The translations under genes were made by a program, and so were the position numbers. Source: Phoebastria nigripes (Eukaryota > Chordata > Aves > Procellariiformes > Diomedeidae). Taken from it: 64,000 bases of DNA. Numbering within the stretch: position 1 is the first letter of the stretch; the number at the start of each line of letters is the position of its first letter. Below, piece after piece: positions 39,121 through 64,000 of this stretch. Location of the stretch: positions 961,754-1,025,753 of the forward strand of contig JAYKAV010000678.1 in the NCBI GenBank assembly GCA_035582835.1. The letters are read 5' to 3'. The notes under the pieces were generated by a model. The model saw only the letters and a program-made list of their open reading frames with translations. It did no database searches and was not told the DNA's origin.

Positions 39121-42100
39121 ACAGAAATTAATTTATTCATGAGGAAAAGAAATGATCACTGACTGCATCAATCTAACAGTGAATTTAGATGGCAACAACT
39201 GTATGTGTAGTAAAAACATCACGGTAAAATAGCACATGCTAGTCAAATGATGATACATTAAAAGTGCAATCTGCTTGATCGTACCTGTTGAGCATAAAGG
39301 GAGACTGAGCAGATCATTCGTCTTCAATACTTTAACTTTGCTTCTTTCATTTTTTGAGATTCTGTGGCAGTCAGTTGTGGACACAGATTAACTTATCTCA
39401 TGCTAATGGCTGTGTGGGCTACAGTTACTGTAGCTAGGGTGTCCGTGCACAACTTCATGCTTTCACAACTTGCAACACGAGATCCTCAGGATGATTCAGC
39501 TGCCTTTTGAGCAGTTGGGTAAAAAAACCTGAATAGACTACATTTGGGAAGTTGTTAAACACTCCGTAATGAAATGTGTTATTTCCGTCTCTAGTTGCTA
39601 TCATTGTGAAACCTGCAACAGTATTTCAAAGAACTCTAATAGCTGGCTGTGAAGATAAACTGTAGCTGGATTGTGTTTGATATTCTGACCAATGTTGTCT
39701 AAAACCATTATGCGACTACATTAGCTGACAAATTGTGGCTGCACTGTGCAGGCATCCTGCATGAGTAAGGATACATATTTATCAATGGAAATTGTTAACA
39801 AAAGAGGAACTATGGTTTCGGGGTTTTTTTTAGTGGATCTAGATTAATTTTGATGAGATGTGTGACTATTTAATCTAGCACGTACTCCTTGTTTATCAAA
39901 CATAATTTGAAGGCAATCATACCACATCTAAGTAACTTACAGATTTCACAGAAGAACCTCAAGTCACTTTTGATTTGTATGTAGGGAACATCAAACTCCC
40001 AGTGGAGTCCCCTCACATACCTTTGGAAACCTAAATTTGTGTCTGGGCTAAATCTTTCCCTTAGATAGCTATATAAACAGGACGGAATTGCTCTTTGGAG
40101 CAATTGCTCCCGGAATATAGCAGTAATCCTGGCAAAAAGCTCAAACGAGCATCTAAGTTTCACATATCTAAGGCACAAAGAGATGAACCAAGCCAGTGTC
40201 TTTGTGGAAACGTGTAAACCATACCATCCACCAGCTGTTAAAATTTAAGCATTCAGAAAAATCCTCTGTGTAGCACATGCAGCAGATTGCAAGTCGTCTT
40301 TTGTTTAGCACTGTGAGATGCAGCACACCCTTCAGTGAGCTTGTTTTTGTGAAGAACAGTCTGCAAAGTCTTCCTTCTCAAAAATTCAAAACCTTTGCCA
40401 TTACCCTTAAGGCTCATCAGCTCAAAGCTCAGCCTTCTCCCCCACACTCAGTTAACCAGCCAACCAATAACAGTGCATAAAGAAATTATTCTAGAAACAC
40501 CAAAACCACATGGTGTGCTTCAGGTAGGTTTCTACCTGTAAAAGGGAGTCTGCCAGAAATGGAAGTCCACTGCCACTTCATTGCTCTGTATTTCCATGTA
40601 GAGCAGGGTTGGGTGTTATCACATACAACCTACTGAGTACATGAGCAGATGCGTAACACTATGGAGAGGTGCAGTATGTCAGTGGTAATGCATTTCGCAG
40701 AAGTATCAGACCTCGCAGTTCATGGTGTAATGAAACAATGTCATTGTTGGACAGCTGGTCAGAGGGTCCTTGTCCCTGCCACCTCACCTTGCTATTCCTT
40801 GTGCAGGAGGCTTTTCCTGCTCCTTTTCTATGGGTTTTGACACCCTCACACTTGTGTGTCAGAGATGTGTTCGCTCTCTGGTAGAGCTGCTCTGCCATAA
40901 GTCAAGCTCATTCAGCACCTCATGCATGAGATCTGACCATAGCTTGCAAAGGTCATGGAAAGCATGGGGCTCCAGAGCTGGAAGCCTTGTGTTGTCATGT
41001 TAGGTACTGAATGCAATACTGTCATTTCTGTCTTCACTCGCCAAAGTTATGGATCAAGGTGAAGCTAACGATTTTCTCCTTGTAACACAANCACGATGGT
41101 CAATGACTAATCCTAGGCTGCTTGCTGAGTTTCACTAGTTTCTTTTCTATCCATTACTAGTTACTTGCTAAAATGAAATGTCTTTTCAAAGTCAATGGTC
41201 TTGGGAGATTTCCTCTATCCACTACTCTCCCTTCACCTATCCACAGTTTCCATTATTAGGGGTATTTTCATTTTTAGTTTTGAGTGATTCTCTGGGTGGA
41301 TTAGGGGAAGCCATTCTACTACCCATATGTTGTTATGGACTGCTCTTCTTTTAAGAAGAGTAGGTCTTATTCCCCCTCTGCAGTGTGTATTATACGTGAA
41401 ATAAAAAGGATGGCTAATCTAGTCCTTTCACTTCACTGCTTTCACTAGTTTTCCCCTAGTTCATAACCCTCCCCCCCCACCCTCCCCATAACTGGGAATC
41501 TCCAGAATCCCTCTCTCCCTTCTTGTACAGGAAAAGGAGAAAAGAAGAGAGATTAAATATGCTCCTGATCTTTACAATTGTGTCATGCTCTTAGGGGAGT
41601 ACCAGTATGACATTAAACTACAAAACAACAGTAAAAAAATATAGTGTTTTGTATTAACATTTACACTGAGAAGTAGCCTGCTCCCTTTGACTGCCAAAAA
41701 ACCAACCTTTTGCTGTATTTGAATGGTCGAAAGAAAATTTTAAGTGGAAATATTCAGACCTTCTGAAAAGTTAATTAGTCCTGGAAATAGCAAAGAGATT
41801 GGTTCAGTCTGTGTTTCTCCTAGACTGGCTTGACTTTCCCTGCAAACAGCTATCCCCTACAGCTTTATACTCCCAAAGGGAAGATGGGAAATCAGTGAGT
41901 ACTGAGACCCAGGAGGATGAGGGTCATGTGCAGGATAGTAACCTATGGACAGCATCAGTGGAAGAACCTCACTGGAAGCTGGAGTGCTTTATGGACTTCC
42001 TCAGATAGCTGTCAAGAAGATATAATTACTTCTTTTTCAGAGTAATTTCTGCATTGCACTCTGTTCCAATTCAGCATTCATGTCTGGTGGAGAATGGGTA

Positions 42101-42401
42101 GTCAGAGGGTTGCAGTTCCTATTTTTGTAATGATCTTAAAAACACATAAAGGACAACTAAGAGGAAAAAAAAATCACTTCATCTTTATCTTCTCAACTTC
42201 TGTTATGTGAGACTGTTTTCTGGGCTTAAAAGAGTAGAGGGCAAAGACTTTTCTCCTGGTCTTTTGAGGAGAATATATTTGCCTGTTCAGAAAATGCAGT
42301 TTAGCTGTTAGTCTCTTATCTTTATTAAAACAAAAGACAAGATGTGATTTTATTTGTTTTTGCAGTTGTCTTCAGTACAATAGGCATCTGCTAACAATGA
42401 G

Positions 42402-42425
42402 ATCTCGATCTCGATCTCTATCTCA
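42402..42425 (+). repeat. (ATCTCG)n hexamer microsatellite, ~4 units
   Basis: Two exact ATCTCG units are followed by ATCTCT and ATCTCA. It is short and imperfect. Confidence 0.85.
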
Positions 42426-44631
42426 AAATTTAAAGTACTTCTAACAATATAAGCAGGTCTATTTAACACTTAAAAGGGAACAATGCATTGTCTTCAAGAT
42501 GTTAAGGGGCAACCACAATCAATAGCTCCTTTTTGTTAGTCTCAGTCTGGGACTCTGACCTGCTCTGCCTTTTTAAAAGTATTTTGTGTAATGGTTGAAG
42601 GCCAAGCTGTTAAGTATCTCTGGCTGTTAGGTATCTCTGCTCTTGATTGATTGAAAGTCTTCCTCTCAGTGTTTCTCTTTCCTTTTATTTTCTTGTCTGT
42701 CACTGTCTGAGCTCCCCCACCTGCCCCCCTATGGCTTCGCTCTGTTTAATGCGAAAGAGTGGAGCACTGCTCCTTAGACAGAAACCCCTATGGCCTTACA
42801 ACTTCTGGTTGATGCAGAAGGGGGTCTCATAAGGAGTGGAAATTAAAAGGGTTCAGCAAGGGCTACAGAGGAACTCTGGAAAAGAATAATTCAGTTTTCA
42901 GCCTTGCATTAAGCTGCAATACTTGGCATTACAATGCAATAATGTTTATGGTGTCATATTCAGATTTTTCTCCTCTACTACATGTCTGCCTTTGTGTAAT
43001 GTCAAACATGCTTTCAGCCTTATATAGGCCCATCAGCCTATGGGGATACTTCTGCACTCAGTTTCCACTACCTCATATCCTAAGTTTGGGTGAATCATAA
43101 CTTAGTGTACGACAGTGACAATATCACAGTGAGAATCAGCATTGAAGTCAGAAATAACCTCTGTAAATTGAAACTGTATTAGGTCTTAATCTGATAATCA
43201 CTGTTAAAATATCTATAATGTGAGAGAGGGTAGAATGAAGAAAACAGGTTTTTTCTACCTTATAGTATTCTGCTTTAATACAACAAAGAAACAAAGGAAA
43301 AAAGAAGTGTTAATAACCTGGATATATCTGATGTGCTTCACATCCTTCAGCTGTTTTCCCTGATGAAGAAAGATCTATTCATTGACCATGCAATGAAACA
43401 CTTCTTGTTTCCTTACTTTGCTAAGAAGTGTACAGGATTTGTCAAAAAGTGTACAGGACTTCCATTCACAGACCAAAACTGAGAAAGGAAAAAATAGAAG
43501 GGAACTGTTATCTACCATTCCTTAACTCTGCAAATACCCTGCTGAACACTTAGTGTCTATGTGACCTATAATCCTTGTTCGTAGTGCATGCAAGAAAAAC
43601 ATTAAATAGCAAACAGTCCAAGGGGCGCATGTGTTAATTGCACATTCTGAAGTGACAACCCCCTAATTTAATAGCTCAGGATCCTTTCATTGCCCTGGGC
43701 TAAGTTTTAATTGCTGTAATAATATTCGTCTTGTTTCCTAGAAATCATGGAAGGCTGCTATTTATTTTCTTTAATACCATCCTCTATAAAAAAAATTCCT
43801 ATGTTCTTTCTGTTTCTTGTAAAATCTTTCTGGTGTTCATTAAAACAAATCAGTCCAATTCCCAGCCCACAACAATCATCCTCCATAATCCCCTTCAAGC
43901 TTTGCAAAAGAAGAGGGCAATTTTGGATCCAATTGTTCAGTGAGATCTCCCAGGCAACCAGAGGTTTTGTCACACACAGAGAAACTCTTAAGGTCTCATC
44001 CAAATCCCATTGAAGACTTGGCTCAAGGTTACTAGTGAATACAGATTTTTTAGTCAGGGTTTAGGTATTACAACTGAGAGTTATTGGTGCTGTTTCTGAT
44101 CTTATTTTCAGTTGTTTTGCACTGGTAGATGGCTATCTAAATCATTGGGATTAGTCTTTATTTACATCACATTAACCCTCCTCAGAATCAGCCTTGGGCA
44201 TCTGTACCTTTATAACTTCTAAATAAAGAAGATGTGCTGGAAACCTTCCCACTAATGTGTTAATATTTGCATTATTTGAAGTAAATTTCATTCATGCAGG
44301 AGTTGTAATGACAAAAAAACCTTCAAAAATTATCTAAAAAAGCAGATCTACTTGACATGAATCTAGAGACACACAACTGAGAGTTTCTACGTGTACCTCT
44401 GGATGGGTCCTGCATAGATGTATGTTTTCTCCAGAGTCTGCTGTTGGAAGGACATGCAGCTTTCAATAACTCATGGATGCTCTTTGGGACTTAACGCAGT
44501 TCTCCAGATTCCTGAAGCCAATGAACACTTGACAAATTGGAAAGTTTTGTCAGATATTTTGTGATGATGATAACTCTGCAGCAGTCTTTGAGTTCCTTTT
44601 TTGCAGTGTTTCTTTCCTCTTCTTTTTTTGC

Positions 44632-44649
44632 TTTTTTTTTTTTTTTTTT
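44632..44649 (+). repeat. T18 homopolymer
   Basis: An uninterrupted run of 18 T follows a T-rich lead. It may be the A-tail of a minus-strand insertion, but no element is recognisable next to it. Confidence 0.85.
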
Positions 44650-45224
44650 GAGAATCTTGAAAACCAGTTGTATTTGGTGAGAATGTTAATGTTTGTAATT
44701 AGCCATTGCATCTTTTCTCACATGTGCACCAGCAGCCCTGAGGGAAAACTTGTTCTTCTGGCATTTGGAGGAAATTTTTAACAAACCACATCTGAAGTTC
44801 TCAGTAACCCTCCCCTACATTGTCCCCAGTCTGGTCTGTCCCTCTGTTAACTCTACAGAGTCACATCTACCNCCTCTTCAGAGGCCCCTTCTCCCTCTGC
44901 CTTCTCCCCTGGGCTCATCTGCAGAGTGGGCAGGGGTCTGCCAGCAGGTGAGGAGCTCCTCAGAGTTCCCCTTGCTGAGTGTCCCTTGCACAATGCCTTG
45001 GACATGTCTTTGGGACTCCTTTTCCAGGCTCCCAAATCTCAGGTCAGCTTGGCCAGCCTACCTCTAATTATGGGAAAGGAGGTCTCTTTTTTTGTCACCA
45101 CATTTTTTATACCAGTATGTTTTTATATTGGATCTCATGGGAATTACTGGAGAGTTTGCAGGGTACAATGCAGTTTTGCAGGTAATTAACTTGGGTCTTG
45201 GGAGCCAGAGAGATCTATCATTTC

Positions 45225-45645
45225 AGCTTAGAGTCATCACATTATTTAGGGTGTAAAAGACCTCTGCAGGCAACTGCTCCCACCCCTTGCTCTCAGCACA
45301 GCCAGCTTTTTTGGCAAGTCTACCTTCATAGTTACATCAGGCTACTCAGGCCCTGATTAGTTGTTTTTTAAATATCTCTGAGGATGGAGACTCCACAGCT
45401 CCTCTGGGAAACCCGTTCCACTGACCATGCTCACTGTGGCTTTTTTTTCCCTAATATCTAATGTGAATTTCCATTGTTGCGAATTTTGTGGGTTGCATCT
45501 TGTCCTTTCGCTGTGCACCTCCAGGCTCTCTGCACTCTTCTGTTAGATGTCTAAAAAAAGCAATAAGCCCTCACTTCTTCAGGCTGAACAAACCCAGCTG
45601 TCTCGGCCTCTCCTCATAAATCATGTGCTCCATCCCCACTGAGGG
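45225..45645 (-). mobile_element. CR1 LINE fragment, ~420 bp, minus orientation
   Basis: Read on the minus strand, the CR1 blocks appear in order: 'gaggagaggccgagacagct', 'gggtttgttcagcctgaaga', a diverged middle with 'attagatattagg', 'aacgggtttcccagaggagc', 'tgtggagtctccatcctcag', and finally 'gcctgcagaggtc' with a degraded TGTGATGACTCTAAG end. This is the end of the reverse-transcriptase ORF region plus the 3' untranslated part. It is older than the tail at 27545. Confidence 0.88.
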
Positions 45646-48600
45646 ATAACAACTAATATATGATACATCACTGAACTGACATGGCTATTTTACTTCTGGG
45701 ACCGAAGCTGGTAGCTTTCTGTGAGCTTGTAGTCACACAGAGCACGTGGACTTTGTTCAGGTGTTTTGCCATATAGATAGACCCTTAGAAAGTCAATGAG
45801 GAAACAGCTTAGTTTAAAAATACTGATTCTCCTAATGTGTTGTTCATGAACACCATTATTTCATTAAGCCTTTAAGTATATCTGAAATATTGTGGTGCAT
45901 TTGGAATTAAATAGTGCCTCAGTCATTTGTTCATTCTGGATACACTGGTGACACGCCAAGGAACAGCAGGGATGAATCAGGCTCAGCTGTGATATTAAGG
46001 GCAGAGAAGTAAGGAGACTGTAAGGAAGTTCAAAGCATCCACAAAATATGGCAGCGGCATCACCAGTGGTTGTAGAGCTGCCGGAGAGCACCGCACTGTC
46101 GCTGTGGATCAGCATAAGTACCGTGTAGCACACATGCGACTTTGCTNAAGCAATGGCCTTCTTCACATGGAGGGGAGAATGCTAATCTGATGGCATTCAC
46201 TCCAAAACCTTCTCCTTGTATTGCCATTAGGTGCTGAAAGGATCTCTTGTAATTTCATTTTACTATTATTGGATAAGTGACTGAGAAAGTGAGGTTACAC
46301 TACTCAAGATCTTCACTTGGCCACATAAGGAGACAGACCTGCAGCTGACAAGTAGGCGCCAATTGCTGGAACAAATGGGGCAAATGCGTATAGTGATACA
46401 GGAAGAGTGCCTGCAAGCAAAAGCAGTCAAAGCAAGACTGTAATACACAGTGACAACATGGGACCAATTTTGTAGCAGAGAACGGCTCACATAACCACCA
46501 CGAAATTGGCCAAAATGCTCCTGGCTCCTCTTGGAGCCTTTCTGCTCTTAGTGTTTGATACAGGGTACGAAAAGGTAGCAAAGAAACCACCGCCTGTATC
46601 TGAGGTTTATACCTGCACCCAGTGCTGGGGTTTATGGGGCAGGCACCAGAAACAGATCGACCCGGGCTTCATCAGAGTCGAGGTGCAGACATGTCTACAT
46701 GAACAACTCTGGCAATGCCTGTTGGAGAGAGACAGCTGGCTTTCCTTTCTTGTTAGCACATATGTAAGGTGTAAAAAGAACAATACACTTCCCAACCAGT
46801 GCCATTTCTGAACTGGTGATTAGGCTGTCTCTGAACTATAACGTGTTTTTGTGGTACCTATCCAGGTGGGAGTGGAGAAAGTCAAAACTGTCCAGGCTTT
46901 AATTTTATCATTTTTCATAAGGTACCTGGTGCCCTGTGAATAAAGGCATTTTGCATGGTAAATCAATGCCTCAGCCTGGTATTATGGAGCACAAAGTTAC
47001 TGGCATTGTCATGAGCTGTAAACCACCAGGTCTATGCTTCAGAGTCATTGACCGCCTCTTACCAGGTTCTAGTCAGAGTCTAAAATTCCTAATTGTTTTC
47101 CTCTTATCTGAGCCCCTCTGTGGCGTAAGAAACTGGGTCTTCTCTGAAACTAGCTGATACTTACTCATGCATTGCTGCTTCATCAGGGGCTGGAGTCAAA
47201 GGATTTAAAATCCATTGCAGTCCCTGTGCCAGGAGCTTCCTGCTGGCCAAGGTTCCGGGCATGCCTGAAGTCAGAGGAGACATTAGGCAGAGCATCTTCT
47301 TGAGACATATGCCAAGGAAGTTATTTCACTTCCCTCCACCCTATCTTCACTTTGTTTGATGCAGGAAGTCAGAAGAGGGCACAGCAATAGAGAAGGTTTT
47401 CACATAGAACTTCTCTCCATGCTTTGCAGCTGGTATTTTAAGGAAACACAGATTATATTTGATAAATGCTAGCAATCCATGCACTATGTGATAAATGCCA
47501 GTCTGATATTCAGGTTGAAAGGGTGTACTTGCTGCAAACCATACTTTCTCACTTGGAGGCTGAAGTGTAATCTGTTTTCCTCCCCCTTTTTCCAAGTTGT
47601 CCTTTATAGGATTGCAGACTGTGTTTCAAAACTGTGAATTTTAGGAAGTGGAGTGCTGTCTCAGATGAGCTTATTTCAATGAAGTGCTATACATACCCAT
47701 CCCACCAGAAAGAAACAAAAATTAACAAGTACTTTGGGCACATTTACATATGTGGATTTTAGTAAAAGCTGTCTAAGTAAACTTTTTTTAAATGAATTGA
47801 GATTTTGATTTGTTTCTGGAACACGTTAAAAAACTTTCAACCATGAATTTCATTCCCTTTCCTCTGGCTAGAATTCTACATTTTCTCTCAGATTTTGCTC
47901 AGACTGATCTGGCTGCATAATTTTAGACCAAAATGGAAAGATTTTCAGACAAAAAGTTAGAAAACCAGAGTTAAGATTTGCAGCCCAGACTACATAGTCA
48001 ACATACATCTAACTTTAAACATGTGTTCGTCCCAATGTCTTCAATCTTGAATCTGAGCTGAAGTGCNTGGATCTGTCTTGTGTTACTTTAGGAAGTGAAT
48101 AATTTTTAAAAAGTTCTTAACTGCTGATCATTTTTCAGTGAAATGTAAAACTGGGCAGATATGTGCGTAGGATTGTAGGCTGTTCAGAAGGTCATTCTGC
48201 CGGAAACAGTAGAGTGAACACTTAACTGTTAACAATAATGAAGAAAATAAAAAGATACATGGATTTGGTTTTTTATTCACTTTCAGGAAGCTCGCTCTTG
48301 GTGGTAGGGTTGGGGTTAAATTAGACTGTGCAAATAAGTAGTCAGGGCACCAAAAATTTACAAGAAACTGAAGGAATGTTGATGCTTTACTAGCTTGAAA
48401 TTCTTATGATCTTAACAAATTTAATTAAGTCAATACCATTGCCTATTCTTTCGGCATAGATTCAGTTACTTTGGAGGGTTGTAGAAATTAGGGTCTTATA
48501 AGGATTTCAATAGTGCTTGTTCAATGTCAGAAGAACTATGCTTTTCTTATGAGTTTATAAATATGAAAGATGAAGATTTGCTGTAACTGGGGGCAGGAGG

Positions 48601-49259
48601 AGCTTGTGTAATTTTTTTTCCATATTATCTTTTGTTCCTTATTTCCACTGAATTTGCCTCAGAATGATTTTTTTTTTTTTGTGAAAAAGAAAAAATTCAG
48701 CTTTGTCGTGCCATATCATATGTTTCTATGTTGACGTCCTTGCATAGTTACTCACTACAGCAGGAAGAGTAGAGAGGCACTGGCAAGGTGTTTTCAACTA
48801 AAGGCTGAATTTTTTCTCCCACATTCAATGGCAAAGCAAAAATAGATTTTACAAAAAGCCACTCTCCCTTTATCCCACTTTCAGGTATATTTAATCTAGA
48901 CAAATGCCTACTCCTGCACTTTCAAATTACTTGGATGCTCATACCCTTTTATTAATACCTACTCAGTCCAGCAGTAAAAATAGCCAGTAACAAAGGATCC
49001 TACACAGTAAGTGTTTGTATTTGCATATGGATCAAAGGTGCCTGAAATTCATAGTGAGAGCTGATCCTTTGAGGGAGAAGTCTCATTGGTACGTAGCTAA
49101 TTTTCTGAGCATCTGTGCATGTAATAGTATTCAAAGGTGAAGTTAAGCTGCTGCTTGAAATGAACTGCAATTGTCAGAAGTGGTGGAATTTTTTTGTGCG
49201 GTTATTTTTTTCCCCCATATTTGCTCAATGCCTTATATAAATTTTTCTCTTTTTTTCAG
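45646..49259. other. Region just upstream of the FREM1 start exon
   Basis: No coding exon is seen. Open frames around 45864-46811 (about 100 codons, both strands) lack domains. Single Ns are at 46147 and 48067. If FREM1 has an upstream non-coding exon, this is the 3' part of its first intron. If transcription starts at about 49262, it is the proximal promoter region. Confidence 0.5.
49234..49240 (+). promoter_or_regulatory. TATATAA box candidate, overlapping a splice-acceptor context
   Basis: TATATAA lies about 25-30 bases before 49262, the right distance for a TATA box. The same stretch is followed by a long pyrimidine tract and CAG at 49257-49259, which reads equally well as a splice acceptor. 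Only one of the two roles needs to be real. Confidence 0.3.
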
Positions 49260-49533
49260 GATTAACAGACCTTAAAAGTACTCTGAGAACACATTCATCA
49301 TTTTGTCAGGCTTGACCAACAAATTTTATAAAAACCCAAGGACATTTTGAAAGGCCCCTGTCCAAATTTCTGTCAAGGGGTGCATCTTAATAGAAAATAT
49401 GTAGTACATTTTTACCTGCAACTAACATTTTGGTCCTTCACTGTATGGTGAAAATCTGCTGGTGGAGAAAGAGAAGACTTCTTTTGTTAAGAACATTTTC
49501 ACTGGTGGAAAAGAGCTGGCATCCCCTCATAAT
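49260..49533 (+). other. FREM1: FREM1 5' untranslated part of the start-codon exon
   Basis: The exon probably begins at 49260, directly after a strong acceptor (TTTTTCTCTTTTTTTCAG). The leader of 274 bases has no in-frame ATG upstream of 49534; the in-frame open stretch from 49462 starts with GTG. Two out-of-frame upstream starts are present: an ATG immediately followed by TAG at 49399-49404, and a 30-codon ORF at 49445-49537. The exon's 5' limit is inferred, not proven. Confidence 0.65.

Positions 49534-49537
<4 letters not shown>
49445..49537 (+). promoter_or_regulatory. Upstream ORF overlapping the FREM1 start (ATGA)
   Basis: ATG at 49445 opens 30 codons that end with TGA at 49535-49537. 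The stop overlaps the FREM1 ATG (49534-49536) as ATGA. The uORF start context is weak at -3 (T) but has G at +4. The FREM1 ATG has A at -3. Such an arrangement can lower main-ORF translation or allow reinitiation. The peptide itself is basic and Leu/Trp/Arg-rich and not recognised. Confidence 0.6.
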
Positions 49538-63331
<13,794 letters not shown>

Positions 63332-64000
63332 GTAATGAAACACATCCACAATAGCATGCTTTTCTTTGTCCCCTCCTTTTTTAACTACATTAAATGTTAC
63401 AATTAGACAACTTATTTTGGCTCAGGACAAATCATGGCAAATTTGGACTTCTTTCATTATAGTGTAAATCCCCATCGTTAATTAATGTTGGTCTCTGCAC
63501 CAGGATAACTACACCTGTGAACACAATTTATCCCATAATTCTTCCATTCTGAGTCTATTCCCCTACTGTACTTTTCTCCTCCAGAGAGGGCTAGTCAGGA
63601 GTTATTTTATCTGCAAAGATCCCTGACAAGTTCAAAGCTATGAGATGATGCTAATAATGCTAAAAGAAGAAGAAAGCTCTCCTTCCATTTAACTGAACTC
63701 AGAAATTCCTGTGCTAGACTGCAGAGGCTGCTAGTCCTGCAAATTCTCTTTTGTCCTCTGAACAGGGCTTTAGGCCCGTTTACTGTGTTGCTTCATTTTT
63801 TGAATGATCTTTAGGTGACATAGAAAAGACGTTGATGATCTTCAGGAAACGTGGAAGACAATGAAATAACATTTCAAAGGGCTTGCCCTAGTTAGGGTGC
63901 GAAAGAGGATGTTATGCTTCACCAGTTACTTGCACAGCTAATGGATAATTTTTATGAATTATTAAAATCATGCACTGTTCAATAGAAGATATATTCTTCA
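63332..64000 (+). other. FREM1: FREM1 intron 8, 5' part (cut by window edge)
   Basis: It begins with a GTAATG donor, phase 1. The remaining 669 bases show no exon continuing the conserved sequence and no recognisable repeat, so the gene continues to the right. Confidence 0.85.

Larger units (their letters stand above)
32354..45224. other. Long non-coding stretch, no gene recognised
   Basis: About 13 kb without a recognisable coding exon. Individually listed items inside are a 22-bp tandem duplication (32735), a MIR-like relic (32990), a 19-base palindrome (34643), GT-rich tracts (35263 and 37200), a 46-bp duplication (39033), a hexamer microsatellite (42402) and a T18 run (44632). A C-rich run lies at about 41470-41485. 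Single Ns are at 33741, 38191, 41091 and 44872. Confidence 0.55.

Noticed and set aside
46506..46811. 101-codon frame with a signal-like start and several cysteines
   Set aside because: It superficially resembles a small secreted protein, but there is no family pattern, no promoter or splice context, and overlapping minus-strand frames of equal length.
49462..49533. N-terminal extension of FREM1 starting at 49462
   Set aside because: The codon at 49462 is GTG, not ATG. The 24 extra residues would also bury the signal peptide; the ATG at 49534 fits the family start.

Overview
This is a vertebrate nuclear window, most probably avian. It has long AT-rich, CpG-poor non-coding stretches, GT-AG split coding exons, and 5'-truncated CR1 LINE tails ending in the ATTCTATG-type repeat typical of birds and other sauropsids. 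I saw no L1 or Alu-like sequence. Twelve isolated single N bases show it is a draft consensus. The only protein-coding gene I can support is the 5' part of FREM1 (FRAS1-related extracellular matrix protein 1, also called QBRICK), on the + strand. In birds FREM1 is expected on the Z chromosome, by synteny with human 9p; that is established knowledge applied here, not something the window shows.

Layout. Positions 1 to about 49,259 hold no recognisable gene. They contain MIR-like SINE relics (4812, 9735, 12745 and 32990), an old CR1/L3-type LINE fragment (17100-17345, minus), two solo CR1 3' tails (27545 and 32288, plus), a longer CR1 piece (45225-45645, minus), a diverged 68-bp repeat pair (12443 and 14331), a perfect hairpin (12509), and several microsatellites and short tandem duplications. 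This stretch is the region upstream of FREM1, or partly its first intron if a non-coding first exon lies here.

From 49,260 to the end is FREM1. Eight coding exons can be placed to the base with consistent reading phase: 49534-49764, 54619-54713, 55300-55601, 56096-56292, 56944-57267, 59029-59137, 60208-60339 and 62987-63331. Together they give 578 complete codons plus one base, about the first quarter of the protein. They encode a signal peptide, the N-terminal cysteine-containing region with an RGD integrin-binding motif (residues 198-200), CSPG repeats 1 and 2, and the start of repeat 3. The remaining CSPG repeats, the Calx-beta domain and the C-type lectin domain must lie beyond the right edge.

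The most interesting details concern gene control, not a new system. The start-codon exon carries a start-stop ATGTAG element and a 30-codon upstream ORF whose TGA overlaps the FREM1 ATG (ATGA). A TATATAA box sits just before what also looks like a splice acceptor. Intron 7 contains a short dense CpG patch with a YY1-type motif that could be an internal promoter. I found no evidence of a previously undescribed biological system.
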